A stretch of DNA of 64,000 bases. It comes from Meghimatium bilineatum (Eukaryota; Mollusca; Gastropoda; Stylommatophora; Philomycidae). A program made the translations under genes and the position numbers. The stretch spans positions 3,764,510 through 3,828,509 of the forward strand of contig CM067310.1 of NCBI GenBank assembly GCA_034231615.1, read 5' to 3'. Positions 1 to 46,919 of the stretch are shown here, piece by piece (position 1 is the first letter of the stretch; each line of letters opens with the position of its first letter). Under the pieces are notes generated by a model. That model did no database searches, had not been told where the DNA came from, and worked only from the letters and a program-made list of their open reading frames with translations.

Positions 1-151
1 ATCTTAAGCGTTCATTCTCAAACTCCTGCTGGATATCTCTTGTAGTAAGACAATGGTCTTACTAAATTTCCAGCAGGATGCAGTCCAGAATGGAAATGTG
101 TCGTGTTGCTGTTTTATTTGCATCAATGGCCCGACACATCTGTCCTCTGCC
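1..151 (-). mobile_element. S1 SINE-like element (cut by window edge)
   Basis: Matches the S1 consensus recurring in this window: TTC-rich start on the plus strand, 'ttcattctcaaactcctgct', an internal stem-loop around 'gacaatggtc', 'ccagcagga', 'atggcccgacacat', ending near 'ctctgcc'. It sits in TOP1 intron 14, inserted in a LINE-D relic. Confidence 0.75.
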
Positions 152-600
152 ATATATCCACAACTCGAAAGCATCCATTCTGTCTTCTAGCTTTTTTTTC
201 ATTATGGGTATTAATATTTTCTTCATCATTGAACATGTATGGTTCTTTAAGGGGAGAAGTACCTACATTCCAACTTTTTATCAAACCTTGTTGTCACAAT
301 GGTTAATTTAATCGAAGATTAAAAAGTCGCTGGGCTGCTTTGAAAGTTTGGACTGCTCCTGAAAGCATCGATCTGCACGCTACACACTGAGTTCAAATCG
401 ATGAATCTAGCAACTACAAAATGTGTCTTTATCAACATTTTATTTAGTTAAATAATTAAATTATTTGTTTCATTAAAATGTAGGTACTTCACCCTGTACT
501 GTACTGAAAGTACTTTTAACCATCTTATTATCCTTTTAACCTGTTTCACATCTACCATCATTTGTGATTCTGCTATACACACCAAAGCACACACAGAAAT
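152..600 (-). mobile_element. LINE-D type reverse-transcriptase relic
   Basis: The minus strand reads KKLEDRMDAFELWIYG at 152-204 and a NDGRCET-type motif at 510-580. Both have counterparts in the larger LINE copy at 30690-32070. It is decayed and interrupted. The middle of this stretch shows nothing else I recognise. Confidence 0.5.
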
Positions 601-686
601 AGCCTTATTTTCAAAATGGAGAACTAACAGATTTATACCTTCTCAAGGATGTCCAAGCAGCAGATAGATTTCAAGCTTCAACTTAC

Positions 687-35964
<35,278 letters not shown>

Positions 35965-36060
35965 TGTTGTATAATAACAAATTTATCAGAGATGAAATGG
36001 CGGTTACAGACTCAACGGCTAAGTCCCCGTTTGATGTTATTGAGCATGCGCAGTAAAAGA
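35965..36060 (-). promoter_or_regulatory. Candidate TOP1 promoter with YY1-like and NRF1-like sites
   Basis: Immediately upstream of the TOP1 start. AAATGGCGG at 35995-36003 resembles the YY1 core, and GCATGCGCA at 36044-36052 resembles the NRF-1 site. Both are common at TATA-less housekeeping promoters. No TATA box is evident. The site calls are by eye and the transcription start is unknown. Confidence 0.4.
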
Positions 36061-36279
36061 ACTTAGTCTCCTGAGAGATTTAGTTATCAATATTTTACAA
36101 TATGTTTCTACAACAATCAGAAGAAAACGATGGTCTTAAATCAAAAATGTATTTAGAATAATTGAAAACAGACTGCCACTACACGCATTAAAATGAGTGC
36201 CAGATTGAATAGGGAAAAAAAAGAGAGAAAGACCAAGAGAGAATCTTCGCAAAACAACAGACGGTATGACTGGGGCTCA

Positions 36280-36800
36280 ATAATCAATCAAGTGCCATGC
36301 GGAGTGGCGTAGATGATAGTGCTTTTCCACAACTCTGTCTCTTGTGTTGTTAATAAGTTCTTCTTCTTCAGCGTACATTCTCAAACTCCTGCTGAATTCT
36401 CTTGTAGCAGGACATGTCCTACTAGATTTCCAGCAGAATATAGTCCAGAGAATGGAATTGCATTGTGTCGCCGTTTTATTTGCGCCAATGGCCCGACATA
36501 TCCGTCTTCGGCAGGTTAATAAGTTCAGTTGGTGGCTTCTTTTTGGGCCACAGTGACAACCCATCCATAAATTTCTCTCTTTGTCTTCCTCCGTCTCTTC
36601 TCCCCTTAAACTTTCCAGTGGTTACTAAATGTTCAAGTTTTACTTTTCTCATCACGTGTCCTTAAAATCTTGAATGTCTGCTTCTAGTTCTTGCTATAGT
36701 TTGTCGTTTTACTCCAGCATCTCTGAGAACTTCTACATTAATTTTCTTGACTGTCAATGGAGTTTTCCTCATGAGGTCTCAGCAGCATGCAAGAATTACA
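36280..36800 (-). mobile_element. LINE-C relic interrupted by S1
   Basis: Minus strand right of the S1 copy: GHVMRKVKLEHLVTTGKFKG and KFMDGLSLWPKK. Left of it: TRDRVVEKHYHLRHSAWHLI, a shifted form of the ..HGT terminus. Confidence 0.65.
36361..36514 (-). mobile_element. S1 SINE-like element with perfect 12-bp TSD
   Basis: 154 bp between GTTAATAAGTTC at 36349-36360 and 36515-36526, inserted in a LINE-C relic. This is the cleanest boundary definition for S1 (5' end ..CCGAAGACGG on the minus strand, 3' end ..GAAGAAGAA). Confidence 0.92.
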
Positions 36801-36894
36801 CACCGTTGTATCGCATCGTTCAAACTGGAGAGCACTAGTATCTGCGCTATGCACGTATTCGGCGTTGAATGAAGATATATAGATTATACAGAAT

Positions 36895-36975
36895 GTAGCA
36901 CCGACAGAGGATGTTGAAAGTCCGTTGCAGTCAACCCTTGTAGCGGAAACGACATTTTGAGGATTATTAGCACCG
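36895..36975 (+). mobile_element. LINE-D tail remnant
   Basis: 'gaatgtagcaccgacagagg', 'gttgcagtcaacccttgtag' and 'attttgaggattatt' are a decayed form of the LINE-D 3' end. Confidence 0.4.
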
Positions 36976-37199
36976 ACTCTAGGTCATGTGGCATACCACG
37001 CGAGGACAGACAGCTATGTTAAGCCAAAGTCTTCTTCCTGGTTCTTCGGTTGAAGTCTGATGTTGATTAAATACTGAACTGGACTGTGATCACCAGAGGA
37101 TAAAAGTTCCAGTGTCGGGTAACAACCCTAAACAGGAAATGGGTGGCTGGGGTAACACAGGGCAAATATCAAAATGAACAAAAATAGGTATAGGCCTAA

Positions 37200-37500
37200 G
37201 TGTTACCAAAATAAGGCATAAAACAACCTAACAACGAGACACAGTGACAGACGACGTTTCGACTAAAAAAGCCTTCATCAGGACAAACAAAGACCACAGT
37301 AAAACAAATCTTACATAGAAACACACATGATTGTGATAGGAAGGAAAAAAGAGAGGAAAAGGACGGAGCAAGTAAAGATAGCGCAGAATGAAAGGGAAGA
37401 AGAAGACAGGGGAAGATAGTGGTAAGTAAGGAGGAGAAAGTGCACGGAAGAAGTGAAAACAGATAAGATATAATGCAAGTAAAATAAAATAAATTAAATT
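37200..37500 (-). other. Fragment with a CTGATGA...GAAAC motif
   Basis: Minus strand: CCTGATGAAGGCTTTTTTAG then TCGAAACGTC at 37251-37283, followed by a pyrimidine-rich stretch. This pattern occurs near 3' ends of Penelope-like elements in other animals (from memory). No RT or GIY-YIG domain is visible here. Confidence 0.35.
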
Positions 37501-37519
37501 TTAAAATATGTATCTCGAA

Positions 37520-37880
37520 AATAGTCAGAGGGAAATAGGAAGTATGAAACCGATATACCACTATCTCAACAGAGCAGAGCAGGTTATTATCTTCCGCCTC
37601 AGAACAGGACACAACAGATTAAACAGCCACTTAAATAGGATAAGATTGGTCCCATCACCACTGTGTCCTTGTGGGCAGGCAGGACAGACCACTGAACATA
37701 TCCTGCAAGACTGCAGCACACTAAACCAGTTAAGGGAAGAACACTGGCCCACAGAGATGGATATCCACAGAAAGATGTATGGGAGCACTGATGAGCTTTC
37801 AAATACAGCAGCATTTATTAGGAAAGCAAGACGTGCTGTGTAGACATGTCAAACTCCGAACGAGAAGAAGAAGAAGACTG
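37520..37880 (+). mobile_element. LINE-A 3' fragment
   Basis: Open frame: RAEQVIIFRLRTGHNRLNSH, LCPCGQAGQTTEHILQDC, ending ..FIRKARRAV stop, then GAACGAGAAGAAGAAGAAGA. The CPCG..H..C motif is intact here. Confidence 0.85.
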
Positions 37881-37994
37881 AGAGAACCGAAAATTCGGAA
37901 ACGAGATCCGTGGCTGACAGCTTGCTGGTAGCGATGCAGTCCTTCATGTTCTTGGCGTATTTAGGGTTCTTGGCTCCAGTTAAACGGAAATAAA

Positions 37995-38442
37995 TGACGC
38001 GCATGCATATATGAAGAAGAAGGGCTTGAACGTTCCGGATTGTGCAACAAAAATTAAAGCTTTAAGTGAACTCCTCACGACTTCGAGGCAAACAGTAACC
38101 GATGCGAGTTTGAGCTATGCGCAGTTGGTGTGTTCTGAACTTGGAATTCCTACGGAGCCACAGCAGCGAATACGTCGTAAAAAGAAGATGCATGGAGAAG
38201 AATCCGCCGATGCCTGGAGAAGAAGCCGCCGATGCCGGGTAAAGCTACAGAAATGAACTTCGGTGGACAGAGTGAATCAGGGGATTTCAACAAGATTTGA
38301 ACAACTGCAGGAGGTAGCTGACAAGTTTGGCTTTCTTTTTCCAGAGCAACTGTTAGACCATCGAGTCGACATTGAGAAAATAGACAAGAGTCTTGGTACC
38401 AACAAGGATGTGGCCACATTCCCCCATAAAGCACCATAATTT
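37995..38442 (+). pseudogene. hAT/ZMYM1-like relic
   Basis: VTDASLSYAQLVCSELGIPT, RRKKKMHGEESADAWRR, then after a frame break TRFEQLQEVADKFGFLFPEQ and LLDHRVDIEKIDKSLGTNKD. The order resembles zinc finger MYM-type 1-like, hAT-derived proteins. Only a fragment. Confidence 0.45.
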
Positions 38443-38484
38443 TTTTTCATACACAGTGTTGTCAGAATTTTTTTCACATTGTGC

Positions 38485-38925
38485 TAGCAAGGAGATCACA
38501 ATCAACGCTGAATGAAATATGATCATGGTTAACAGCAAAGGTACAGAAGCACAAACCAACAACATGATAAATTGGTATAAATTTGAGGACTTGAATATTT
38601 TCACATACCTCGGATCCTGCATAGGCCTATGCAACGATGGAAAACAGACTTAGAGATAGGCCCCTAAGGCTGGGGATGGATGTAGCGGATATGTCAAGGT
38701 TGACTTTAATGGGGAAAAGTAAAATCAGTGTTAGTGTGAAAAACTAACTTTGAAACTCACTTATGTTATCTATTGTGTTGTGTTGGTGTGAAAGTTGAAC
38801 AGTCACTGCAGTCATGGAGAGAGGTTACAAACCTTCGAATACAAATGTTACAAACGAATTCTGCGCATCTCCTATAGAGAGCATGAGACAAATGTGTCAA
38901 TCAATCAAGTGCCATGCCGAATGGC
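38485..38925 (+). mobile_element. LINE RT thumb relic
   Basis: NMINWYKFEDLNIFTYLGSC and a later YKRILRISYREHET-like stretch in broken frames, ending 'aagtgccatgccgaatggca' as in the LINE-C terminus. Confidence 0.55.
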
Positions 38926-39464
38926 ATAGGCGATCATGTTTCTCCACGACTCTCTGCCTCTCATGTTGTCAATAAGCTTGGTTGGTGAGCTTTTACCGTG
39001 CCACAATACTAGGCCATTTAGCGACAAATGTATACGTTAGAAATAAAATAGATTCATACAGGTCTATAAGAATCATTACTGCCAATAGTAAATCAACAAA
39101 TATACCTACTTGCATGGTTTATAGGTCTGTTGTTAAGGGAGATGGGTGTTCAACTTCCCCCTCTCACCCTTAGGAAATCATAACATGTTTTTTATTGCTA
39201 GGAATTTAGCCAAAAGGTGGGTGAAACCCCTACATTAACGATTTTTCACAAAAAGGTCACCTTTCTCATTAAAAAAGTCATTAGCTTTCGCATCAAAAAA
39301 GTTATCCGCTTTCGCATCGAAAAGAGCGAATTACATACAAAAATGGACGAATACCTTTTTTTCACATTATTTTATAGGTAAACCCCCTTTCTCAATGAAA
39401 GCTTGTCTACGGTCCTGATGGTTTTTTTGGACGTGTGGTGCTATGATTATTCGTCATAAACTAT

Positions 39465-39650
39465 ACTACAGGCAACAGTCGAAGTTGGAAGAAGCAGACG
39501 AAGACTAAGAAAATCATGGACAGGCAGCATCAAGGGCTGGATAGGTCAAGATATTTTCACACTCACCTGCGTTGCTGAAGATAGAATTTGCTGGAGAACT
39601 CTGTGTGTTATTTCATCCAGTGTGGTACTCCTGTGAACCTGGCAGGTTAT
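39465..39650 (+). mobile_element. LINE-B C-terminal fragment
   Basis: TVEVGRRRRRLRKSWTGSIK, GWIGQDIFTLTCVAEDRICW: same C-terminus as the minus-strand copy at 56671-57027. Confidence 0.75.
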
Positions 39651-40449
39651 AGCAGTGTTACCCAACCTTTTCTTTAAACCTTTCCCCACCTCAATCTTTC
39701 ACAAATTATGATGTCTCTCCCCCCCCCCCACCCATGTAAAAATAAAGGGCCCTACATTTTTTTATAGGTCTATTCAAAAATTGACTTAGCCTATTCCATA
39801 AATGAAACCTAATTATACCTTGTTCAGGACACAAGACTTAGGTTTTAGGAAGAAAGCATTAGCAAATTATTATTAGAAAAAAAAACAACAGTTAAATAGG
39901 CTAAATTTTCAAAACATATAATAGACAACTAAATCTCAAGTACAAAAATATTTTTGTCGAAATGTCCCCCTAAACAATGAAATCCCCCCCCCCCCCCGTT
40001 TCCATCTGTGGGGCGTGTGCTACAACTCTCGGTTATACGCTTATAGTATGGTGTGATAGCAGGAAAAGGAACATGAGGTAAATGGGGACTATTGTTGACC
40101 TTTCGTGCGAAGACGGACCTCATCTTAAATGAAAAGCCTATTGTAATGTTAAACTTCTGTCATGTTTACGGGGAAATGTCACTTTCCTTTTTTTTAAAGT
40201 ACGTGCCAACCCTGATTAAGAATCTCGAATAAATAGGTCAGTTCAATCGTCTCATTTTATCCTCACAGTAAACCCCCCCCTTCCCCTCCCCCACCCAGAA
40301 CACACAAAAACCACAACCGAGAAATACAGGAATACTCAAAAACGTGTAATAACGATGTACACAGGAGACACATTCACGTGACATTTACAGTACATGAATA
40401 AATGTCTCCTTAGTTGATGATTGGTCGATAAGGGATTAAAACCTTTATG

Positions 40450-40770
40450 TTGATATCATGGACTGCCAGAAAAACTAACGTGGAAGTATTGAAAGAGTCA
40501 AATGCGAAACGGACTTTAATCAATAATATAAGAAAAATACAATCTTCATATTTTTGGCGACTTCATGAGACAGGGAGGTTTGGAGAACATAGTCACAACA
40601 GGCAAGATTGAAGGCAACAGAGACAGGGGGCGACAATGTGAGAAAACAGAGAGTTTGATAACCTGGCACGGCAGGGAAACAACAGCGAACTTAATACTGG
40701 AGACAAAGTGCTGTGGAGATCCAAGACCGAATACGCCAGCCAGCATGGCACATGATGATGATGTTGATAT
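40450..40770 (+). mobile_element. LINE-C 3' fragment
   Basis: MRQGGLENIVTTGKIEGNRD and TWHGRETTANLILE, ending 'catggcacatgatgatgatg'. Confidence 0.75.
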
Positions 40771-41139
40771 TGTCTTAGCGGAAATAGGCTTCAATTTCTA
40801 GCAAGTGTACTTGCGTTACAGCAAACACACACATCGTTAGGCTGCTTGTTGTGAAGGCTTTACTGGCTTCGTGAACTGTTATTCCACGTGATCTGGTAGT
40901 AAAAGTCCATTCGAACCACTGATTGTGGATTATTTTGATCGTCTGTGTCTCACAACATCCGTGTCATGAAAATGTTCGGAGATGAACTCCGTGAACACAG
41001 CATTCATTCACAGTCATATGTTTATCAATGAACTCTCTAGTGATTGCAAAGATAGTCTTGAAAAGATAATCCATTCTTCAACATGATCGATGCCTTCTGG
41101 TGCACACATCTGTTCAAGATAGATGCCTTCTGGTGTAAA

Positions 41140-41275
41140 CATCTTTTCAACTTCTTGTTTCATCTTCTGTATCCATTCTCAAGCTCCTGCAGATCAGCAG
41201 GATATAGTCCAGATAAACGTTGTGCCATAATTGACAGCTTAACTGACAAATCGAACTTCAGCATAGCCTCTAGGT
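41140..41275 (-). mobile_element. S2 element, head missing
   Basis: 'ctgtatccattctcaagctc', 'agatcagcaggatatagtcc', 'cttcagcat'. A separate S2 head remnant lies at 41555-41660 ('ttacgatatgcttgacaggt', 'ctcccctttcagacccgcca'). Confidence 0.6.
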
Positions 41276-42579
41276 CAATTTGACACTGTGGGGTGAGACC
41301 AGTGTTATAAATATGTTATAGGTCATATAAGTAGGGGGAGGGGGAGGAGTAATTCCCTTTAAAAAGTCATTCGTGTGTTTTCGTGTATCAGATCTTCATG
41401 TGATGTTCCTTTTGTGAAAATCTCTACGGGGGGGGGGGGAAGAGACTTTTTACCCGCATTTTGGCCAAATTTCTAATGCTAAAAGGCATAGACCTATTCT
41501 GATTTGCTAAAGGACGGGAAATTGAATATCTCAACCCTACGGGCCTTTATGGGACAACAAACTCCACCTTAAATTCCTCTTAGTTGCTGCTTACGATATG
41601 CTTGACAGGTAACAGTTTAGCTCCCCATGCTCCCCTTTCAGACCCGCCAACCAAGGACGATTTCTATTGGAAATTAAGTTTATCTAACTATCACTACGTT
41701 CAGATTTTTGTTTACTAGAAACAGATTCTTGAAGAGATTCTTTATTTTTAATTATATCAAAGAACATAGGTCAGCTGTGATGGAAATTTAATTTATTTAT
41801 TGGATAATCTCCGTGACAGAAGACACATGGCAATCACATAATACTATGAATTAATTAATACTTCTACAGAAAATACCTTATGACCACTGATCTATGTATA
41901 AATAAATCAAAGTCTTCACGCTCTACCGCATTTAGGATTACCAAGCGTGTTTATTCGCTTGAACAAAGCGAGACCAAGTGTGTTGATTTGAACACGTAAC
42001 ACATTTCTTGTATTTGTAAACTGTTATAGAAACTGGGACATAGGCAAAACAGGGCGAGATATAAGTCAGTGTTATAAAACCAAGACAATCTCGGTGAGAC
42101 CTGGACACATCTTTGTACTCAATACATACAATTACAATACATGCGTGCCATTAACAAAAACAAATGTATATTTCCGCAATTTTAGTAAGCAATGTATCAA
42201 GTCAAAATATTTTGAGTTTACATTTTTTAAAAACTCAGCTGACACAGGTGGATGTCGTTATATTGTGGAATTGCGTTATTGTTGAAAGTAAATTTTCTCT
42301 CAAAAATGAAGCGTTTTAAAACTCACAAATTGCAATCCCATTTTTTTTCTCGTGAATACTAAATTTATTTTCTTGTGTTAACGAAATTATAATTAGATCT
42401 TTTAAATTACGAATTAAGAACTATGGCCATTAAAAACTGTAAGACTTATATTATTATTTTGTATCAAAATTGTTTATTCTTTCCAATAAATAACAGATTA
42501 AAAATACGTTTAAGTGGTAACCGTGTAAATACAAATAATACTAAAATTTAGATAATTTCATGACAAAAAAGTCGAGTGA

Positions 42580-42965
42580 AGCACTTTCTAAGCAGCTCTC
42601 CTATACCCCCGTAATCCTCTTTCGAGGCGGTATGACATAGGAGGCGCCGACATTCGAAAGCCACTCGGACGCTGAGTATCGCTCACCACTCAGCTGAGCA
42701 CGTTTATGCTGTTAACATTCCGTACGACCGAAAACTTCACCCCGGTGACTTCGTCCTGTCTTAGCATGTCATATGGGGAGGAACCAGCCTAGATCCCAAG
42801 CGGTACTGTGACGAGCGAGCTGACTCGACACTGGCTGAACCTTGACCCCGCGGTGGAGTCTAAGACATGCGAACGGACTACTGACACTAGTTCCCATACA
42901 AAGTCAAGAGCCAACTTTTGTAGGAAAGTTCCGCGGGGAACTTGAACCTTATACGGACATTATCC
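42580..42965. other. GC-richer island of unknown nature
   Basis: About half G+C in an AT-rich neighbourhood, with several CpGs. No ORF, no tRNA or snRNA recognised, no homology to other repeats in the window. Confidence 0.4.
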
Positions 42966-44110
42966 CTTAACATCCAAAAGTTTATGTGCCACACTTTTGT
43001 TCACCATGTCAACAGTTAGGGAAGAATGTCGTGCATATTGCTTTCAAAAAAACGTTTTTATAAATAGTAGAACGGGGAAGAGTTACATAGAATCACTCAA
43101 AATAAATGAGAGTTTATTTAAATTATATTACCACATGATCAGATCAAAATATTTGTGTTCTTATGATTTATTAATACATTTGCACATATTAATACATTTC
43201 ACATGTATTACATCCCCTTATCTGATAGTATATGCGGGGTTATGACCCTTAATGAATAATGGAAATTCCACTCTCTATAGCCCTGCTATCCTAGACAGAG
43301 CCTCAAAATATATTTCACAAAATTATTTTTCCATACAGAGCCTCAGTTTTTATCCTATTTTTGCATTGCAATCACGTTTTTATGTTTTTAAAACGTCAAG
43401 TTCCAAAAAAGTCATGTTTTTATGTTGTGAGTTTAATTCAAGTACAATTAGTTTTCGCAAAAACAAAACACTTGACATTTGTTTGGACAATCATTCAATC
43501 ATGACTATTACATTTTTGTTTGTAAACGTTTTATGAGATTGTCTTTTGCTAGGTCATATCGACTTACTGTACCGTGTCTCTCGTCAAATACAGTCACGTG
43601 AACTCATTCTTCTAAATGACTTTACTTGACGTTGATTTGTCATTGGCTGTCGACACAATGTATACAAAAGTGACCAATTAAAATCACTGTAATAGTTAAA
43701 TAATGTGACTTCAGATGGATTATTTTCAAATAGTCCACACAACTAATTGAGAGACAAGATTATACAGTGTAGTAAACAATGTGTAATGGGGAATTTTTTA
43801 TACCACATCGGTATATTCCGGTCATTTCTATTTGTACTGGTGTCTTTCAGCAGACATGGGTTACATGCGATCTGTTGCATTCTTTATCTTTATAATAACT
43901 AATGAAACCAGTATTCTGGTTTTCACACTTTTCTTTTATTAATATATGATATGCAAGTTGTTTGGGAAAATTAGCGGTATATTGCCCTGAATGATTGATG
44001 CACAAAATAACCATCTTTAAATACGTATTGTGTTTAGGCAAGTGCTACCAACTCGTTCCGTCAAAATCACTAGACAACACAAATTGTTTTTAAAAAGTCA
44101 CACACCATTA
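42966..44110. other. AT-rich intergenic stretch, nothing recognised
   Basis: Several 60-95 codon ORFs in AT-rich DNA without family features. Confidence 0.5.
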
Positions 44111-44114
44111 GTGT

Positions 44115-44360
44115 TTTTTTTTAAATCTCGAGAGGGGAACAAATAATAGCAATACTGTTTGCTTTCCATGTATATTTTAAGAAACGACTAAGGAGGTTAT
44201 AAGGTGGAGTTGGCTGCCCCCTCCTATATAAGGTCACAATGATACAGTGCCATTATAAAGTCGAATGTGTTAGGTCAAAAGAGAAGATCTCGCATCAATG
44301 TTGTGAACAATACACAACGCTAATTTGCAGGAGTTTGAGAACAAACGCAGACTCAATTAT
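44115..44360 (+). mobile_element. S2 SINE-like element
   Basis: 'gaggggaacaaataatagca', 'cgactaaggaggttataagg', 'gcaggagtttgagaacaaac'. Full S2 order, diverged. Confidence 0.7.
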
Positions 44361-45164
44361 CCAGAGTGAGAACTAAGATGGAAAGCATCTATGTCTTGTT
44401 GACAAGATCTCAATTTTCTTTTTATCTCCTGTTACCAGGGTTGATCACATCATCCGTAATATCACTCCCTTAATAATCACTTGTGCTTGTGCTTCTTTCT
44501 CTCCCACTTTCATCATCCCTTGCCTCCCATTTCGTCATACGTGTGTTTCTATTCATTGTTAGTCAGCTATAGTTTGTCCTGATGATGGTTTCTTTTTCAA
44601 AACTTCGTATGTCTTTGCGTCTATTCGCTAGTATGTCGTGTGTATACATATTGACAACATTTGTATCTAAATCCGTTTTTCCTTATATTCCACTGTGTTG
44701 CCCCAGCCCTCGTATTTCCAGCCGATGTGTTGTTCCCGGCATTAGAGATTAATTCCAATAGACCAGAGAAAAAAGCTTGTCATCTTTCCTCAAGGATTAT
44801 TACTATCGTATATCTTATGCGTCGCATAATTCTTTTCTCCTTCTTCCTCGTTTTCCAGCAGGTCAGATGCTGATATGGATTCCATCAAAGAACTGTTCTG
44901 TAGTTAGAAGCTCCAGTGCAGTAGTTAGTGCAGTAGAGCTTTCCGCCAGAATTGTTTCAGATAGCCATCGTTTCTCCCTTGTGATGTGATATAGTGGGCA
45001 GTTTTGTAAAAAGAATAGAAGCATTCAAAAACTTATTTTTGTGTCGCAGATCTGGAAGAATCTGCGCCATAGTTTCATTTTTGGGTGAAATTATCCCCCT
45101 CCCTTCAAATATATAGCCCCAAACGTGGACCTAATTACATTTTGAGAACCACTGATCTTTATCT

Positions 45165-45440
45165 GCTTTATCTTTTTATGTGTACGTCCTCAAACTCCTG
45201 TATGTTATCAGGATGTAATCCGGAGAATGGAATGGGGTATGTCATGATTTACATCGTGGTTGCGATATCTGCGCCTTTCGATCTGACACACCCTATTCAG
45301 CATGATTTCTGGATAGCATGATCCTCTATTGAATAGGAGAGCCAAATCACCCCCCCCCCAAAAAAAAACCTTCTTAGTCACATTTTACGATGTGCATGGT
45401 AGACAACAATAACAGTACCACTAACTTTGCTTCTTTTTCC
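45165..45440 (-). mobile_element. S2 SINE-like element
   Basis: 'gtcctcaaactcctgtatgt', 'ggatgtaatccggagaatgg', 'ccttcttagtcacattttac'. Contains a C-run followed by an A-run at 45350-45369. Confidence 0.65.
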
Positions 45441-46099
45441 ACACCACATTGGCAACACTGATCTAAACCACATTCACTGATCTAAACCACATATCACAGT
45501 ACACACCACGCATTGTTTGTGTTTTGGTTTTTCGTACTAGTCCTAATGTTGACATCTTAAGAGCACTATAACTTTCGTGAACTGTGTTCACGAGATAGAA
45601 ATAGGGCTCTGTTTACTGGAAGAAAACTTGACTATTGTGTCTTAGATAGTCACACTGACTAAACATAATGCTTCATTAATAAAATATAATTTAGTCACAG
45701 TAAACAGAGAACTTCCCACTTTATAGAAAGTGGTTTTCACTTTATAGAAAGTGGTTTTACGTTTGCAATGAAGGGGAGATAATATGTACAGTTGTGAACA
45801 TATTTGTTTTAATTAATTATATTGTGTCAAAACAATGTTGAGAAATCTATTCCTGATGTACTTTCACTTTAAACTTGCATTTACCAATTAGTGTGTTCTT
45901 TTTTTAAAATTGTATGCATCTGTCTAAAATATTTTAAAAAATTATTATGAAACTCTCACACTTAGGCTGACACATTAAGTGTTTCCTATATACAAAAACG
46001 ATAAATTTGGAATAGATCCCCTTGTTCTATCAATTTTTAAAATATCATAGGGTTACTGTTTCATTGTTACAGTTACTCTTACTGTAATTACTGTTACTC

Positions 46100-46890
46100 A
46101 TTGGAGCACCTGCCATCTGATGTTAAAATGGTGCCAAGATACTTGACTTTATCCCCATGATTTAATGTTGAATCATAGATAGTATATATCTTCCTTCATT
46201 AGACAAAGGCGTTGGACTTACATCAGCCATGTTCTCAGAATGAACAGCCTAAAAATTCCCCAGCAGTCACTATATTGGGTGCCACCTAGAGTAAGAAGAG
46301 GGAGACCTAGAGAAACTCTACGAAGAACCATTAATAGAGAAGACATGTCAATGAACCTAAACAACACGCAACAATTGAAAGACCTGGCAACACAGACCGA
46401 AATGGAAAGCTATGGTTTCTGCCCTATGCACCGCCTATGGCCCTGGAGGAACATAACATAACATAGATAGTAATGTTGTATTCTGGCGGTGTGTATTTCT
46501 TGAAACAGCCATTACTTCTAGTTTCTTCTTGTTTAGACTGAGAGCTTTGTTTTCACTTTTTTGTACTACCATGTCTAACAAACTTTAAATTTCTTTTTCT
46601 CCCCCTGCAATCAGACCTGTATCGTCAGCATATGTTAGATTATTCAGATTTTGTAACCTCCAACTGCTATTCCTAGCATGCTTTCTAAGTTTCATATAAT
46701 ATCCTCTGTATACAGGAAGAAAAGATCTGGTAATATTACACATCCTTGTCTGATGCCCATCTCTATCTTTTGAAATTCTCCTACATTGCCGTCAACACTC
46801 GACACAGCTGTTTGTTTCCAATACATGTTTCTTACTATCTTTAGACCTTTTCCATCAACATAGCTGTCATCTTATTTTTACATACAGTCA
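46100..46890 (-). mobile_element. LINE RT relic with a nested insertion
   Basis: Minus strand: KGLKIVRNMYWKQTAVSSVD, EMGIRQGCVILPDLFFLYTE and a YADDTGLIAGG-type active site in shifted frames. The frame KVKYLGTILTSDGRCSNE continues left of the insertion at 46185-46461. Confidence 0.75.
46185..46461 (+). mobile_element. 5'-truncated LINE C-terminus, 11-bp TSD
   Basis: 277 bp reading IRQRRWTYISHVLRMNSLKI, PRVRRGRPRETLRRTINRED to MHRLWPWRNIT stop. Flanked by CATAGATAGTA at 46174-46184 and 46462-46472. 3' tail ACATAACATAA. Confidence 0.85.
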
Positions 46891-46919
46891 TATGTAGTAG
46901 AATTTATATGCGTATTCTT

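Noticed and set aside
36277-36665. Small ORFs of 66-95 codons around 36.3-36.7 kb (and similar at 58.5, 60.7 and 61.5 kb)
   Set aside because: They recur wherever S1 copies occur and change length with each copy's indels. They are chance frames within the SINE-like element.
42997-43536. Two ORFs of 82 and 94 codons
   Set aside because: AT-rich chance frames with Lys/Ile/Phe/Tyr composition, no homology and no splice or promoter support.
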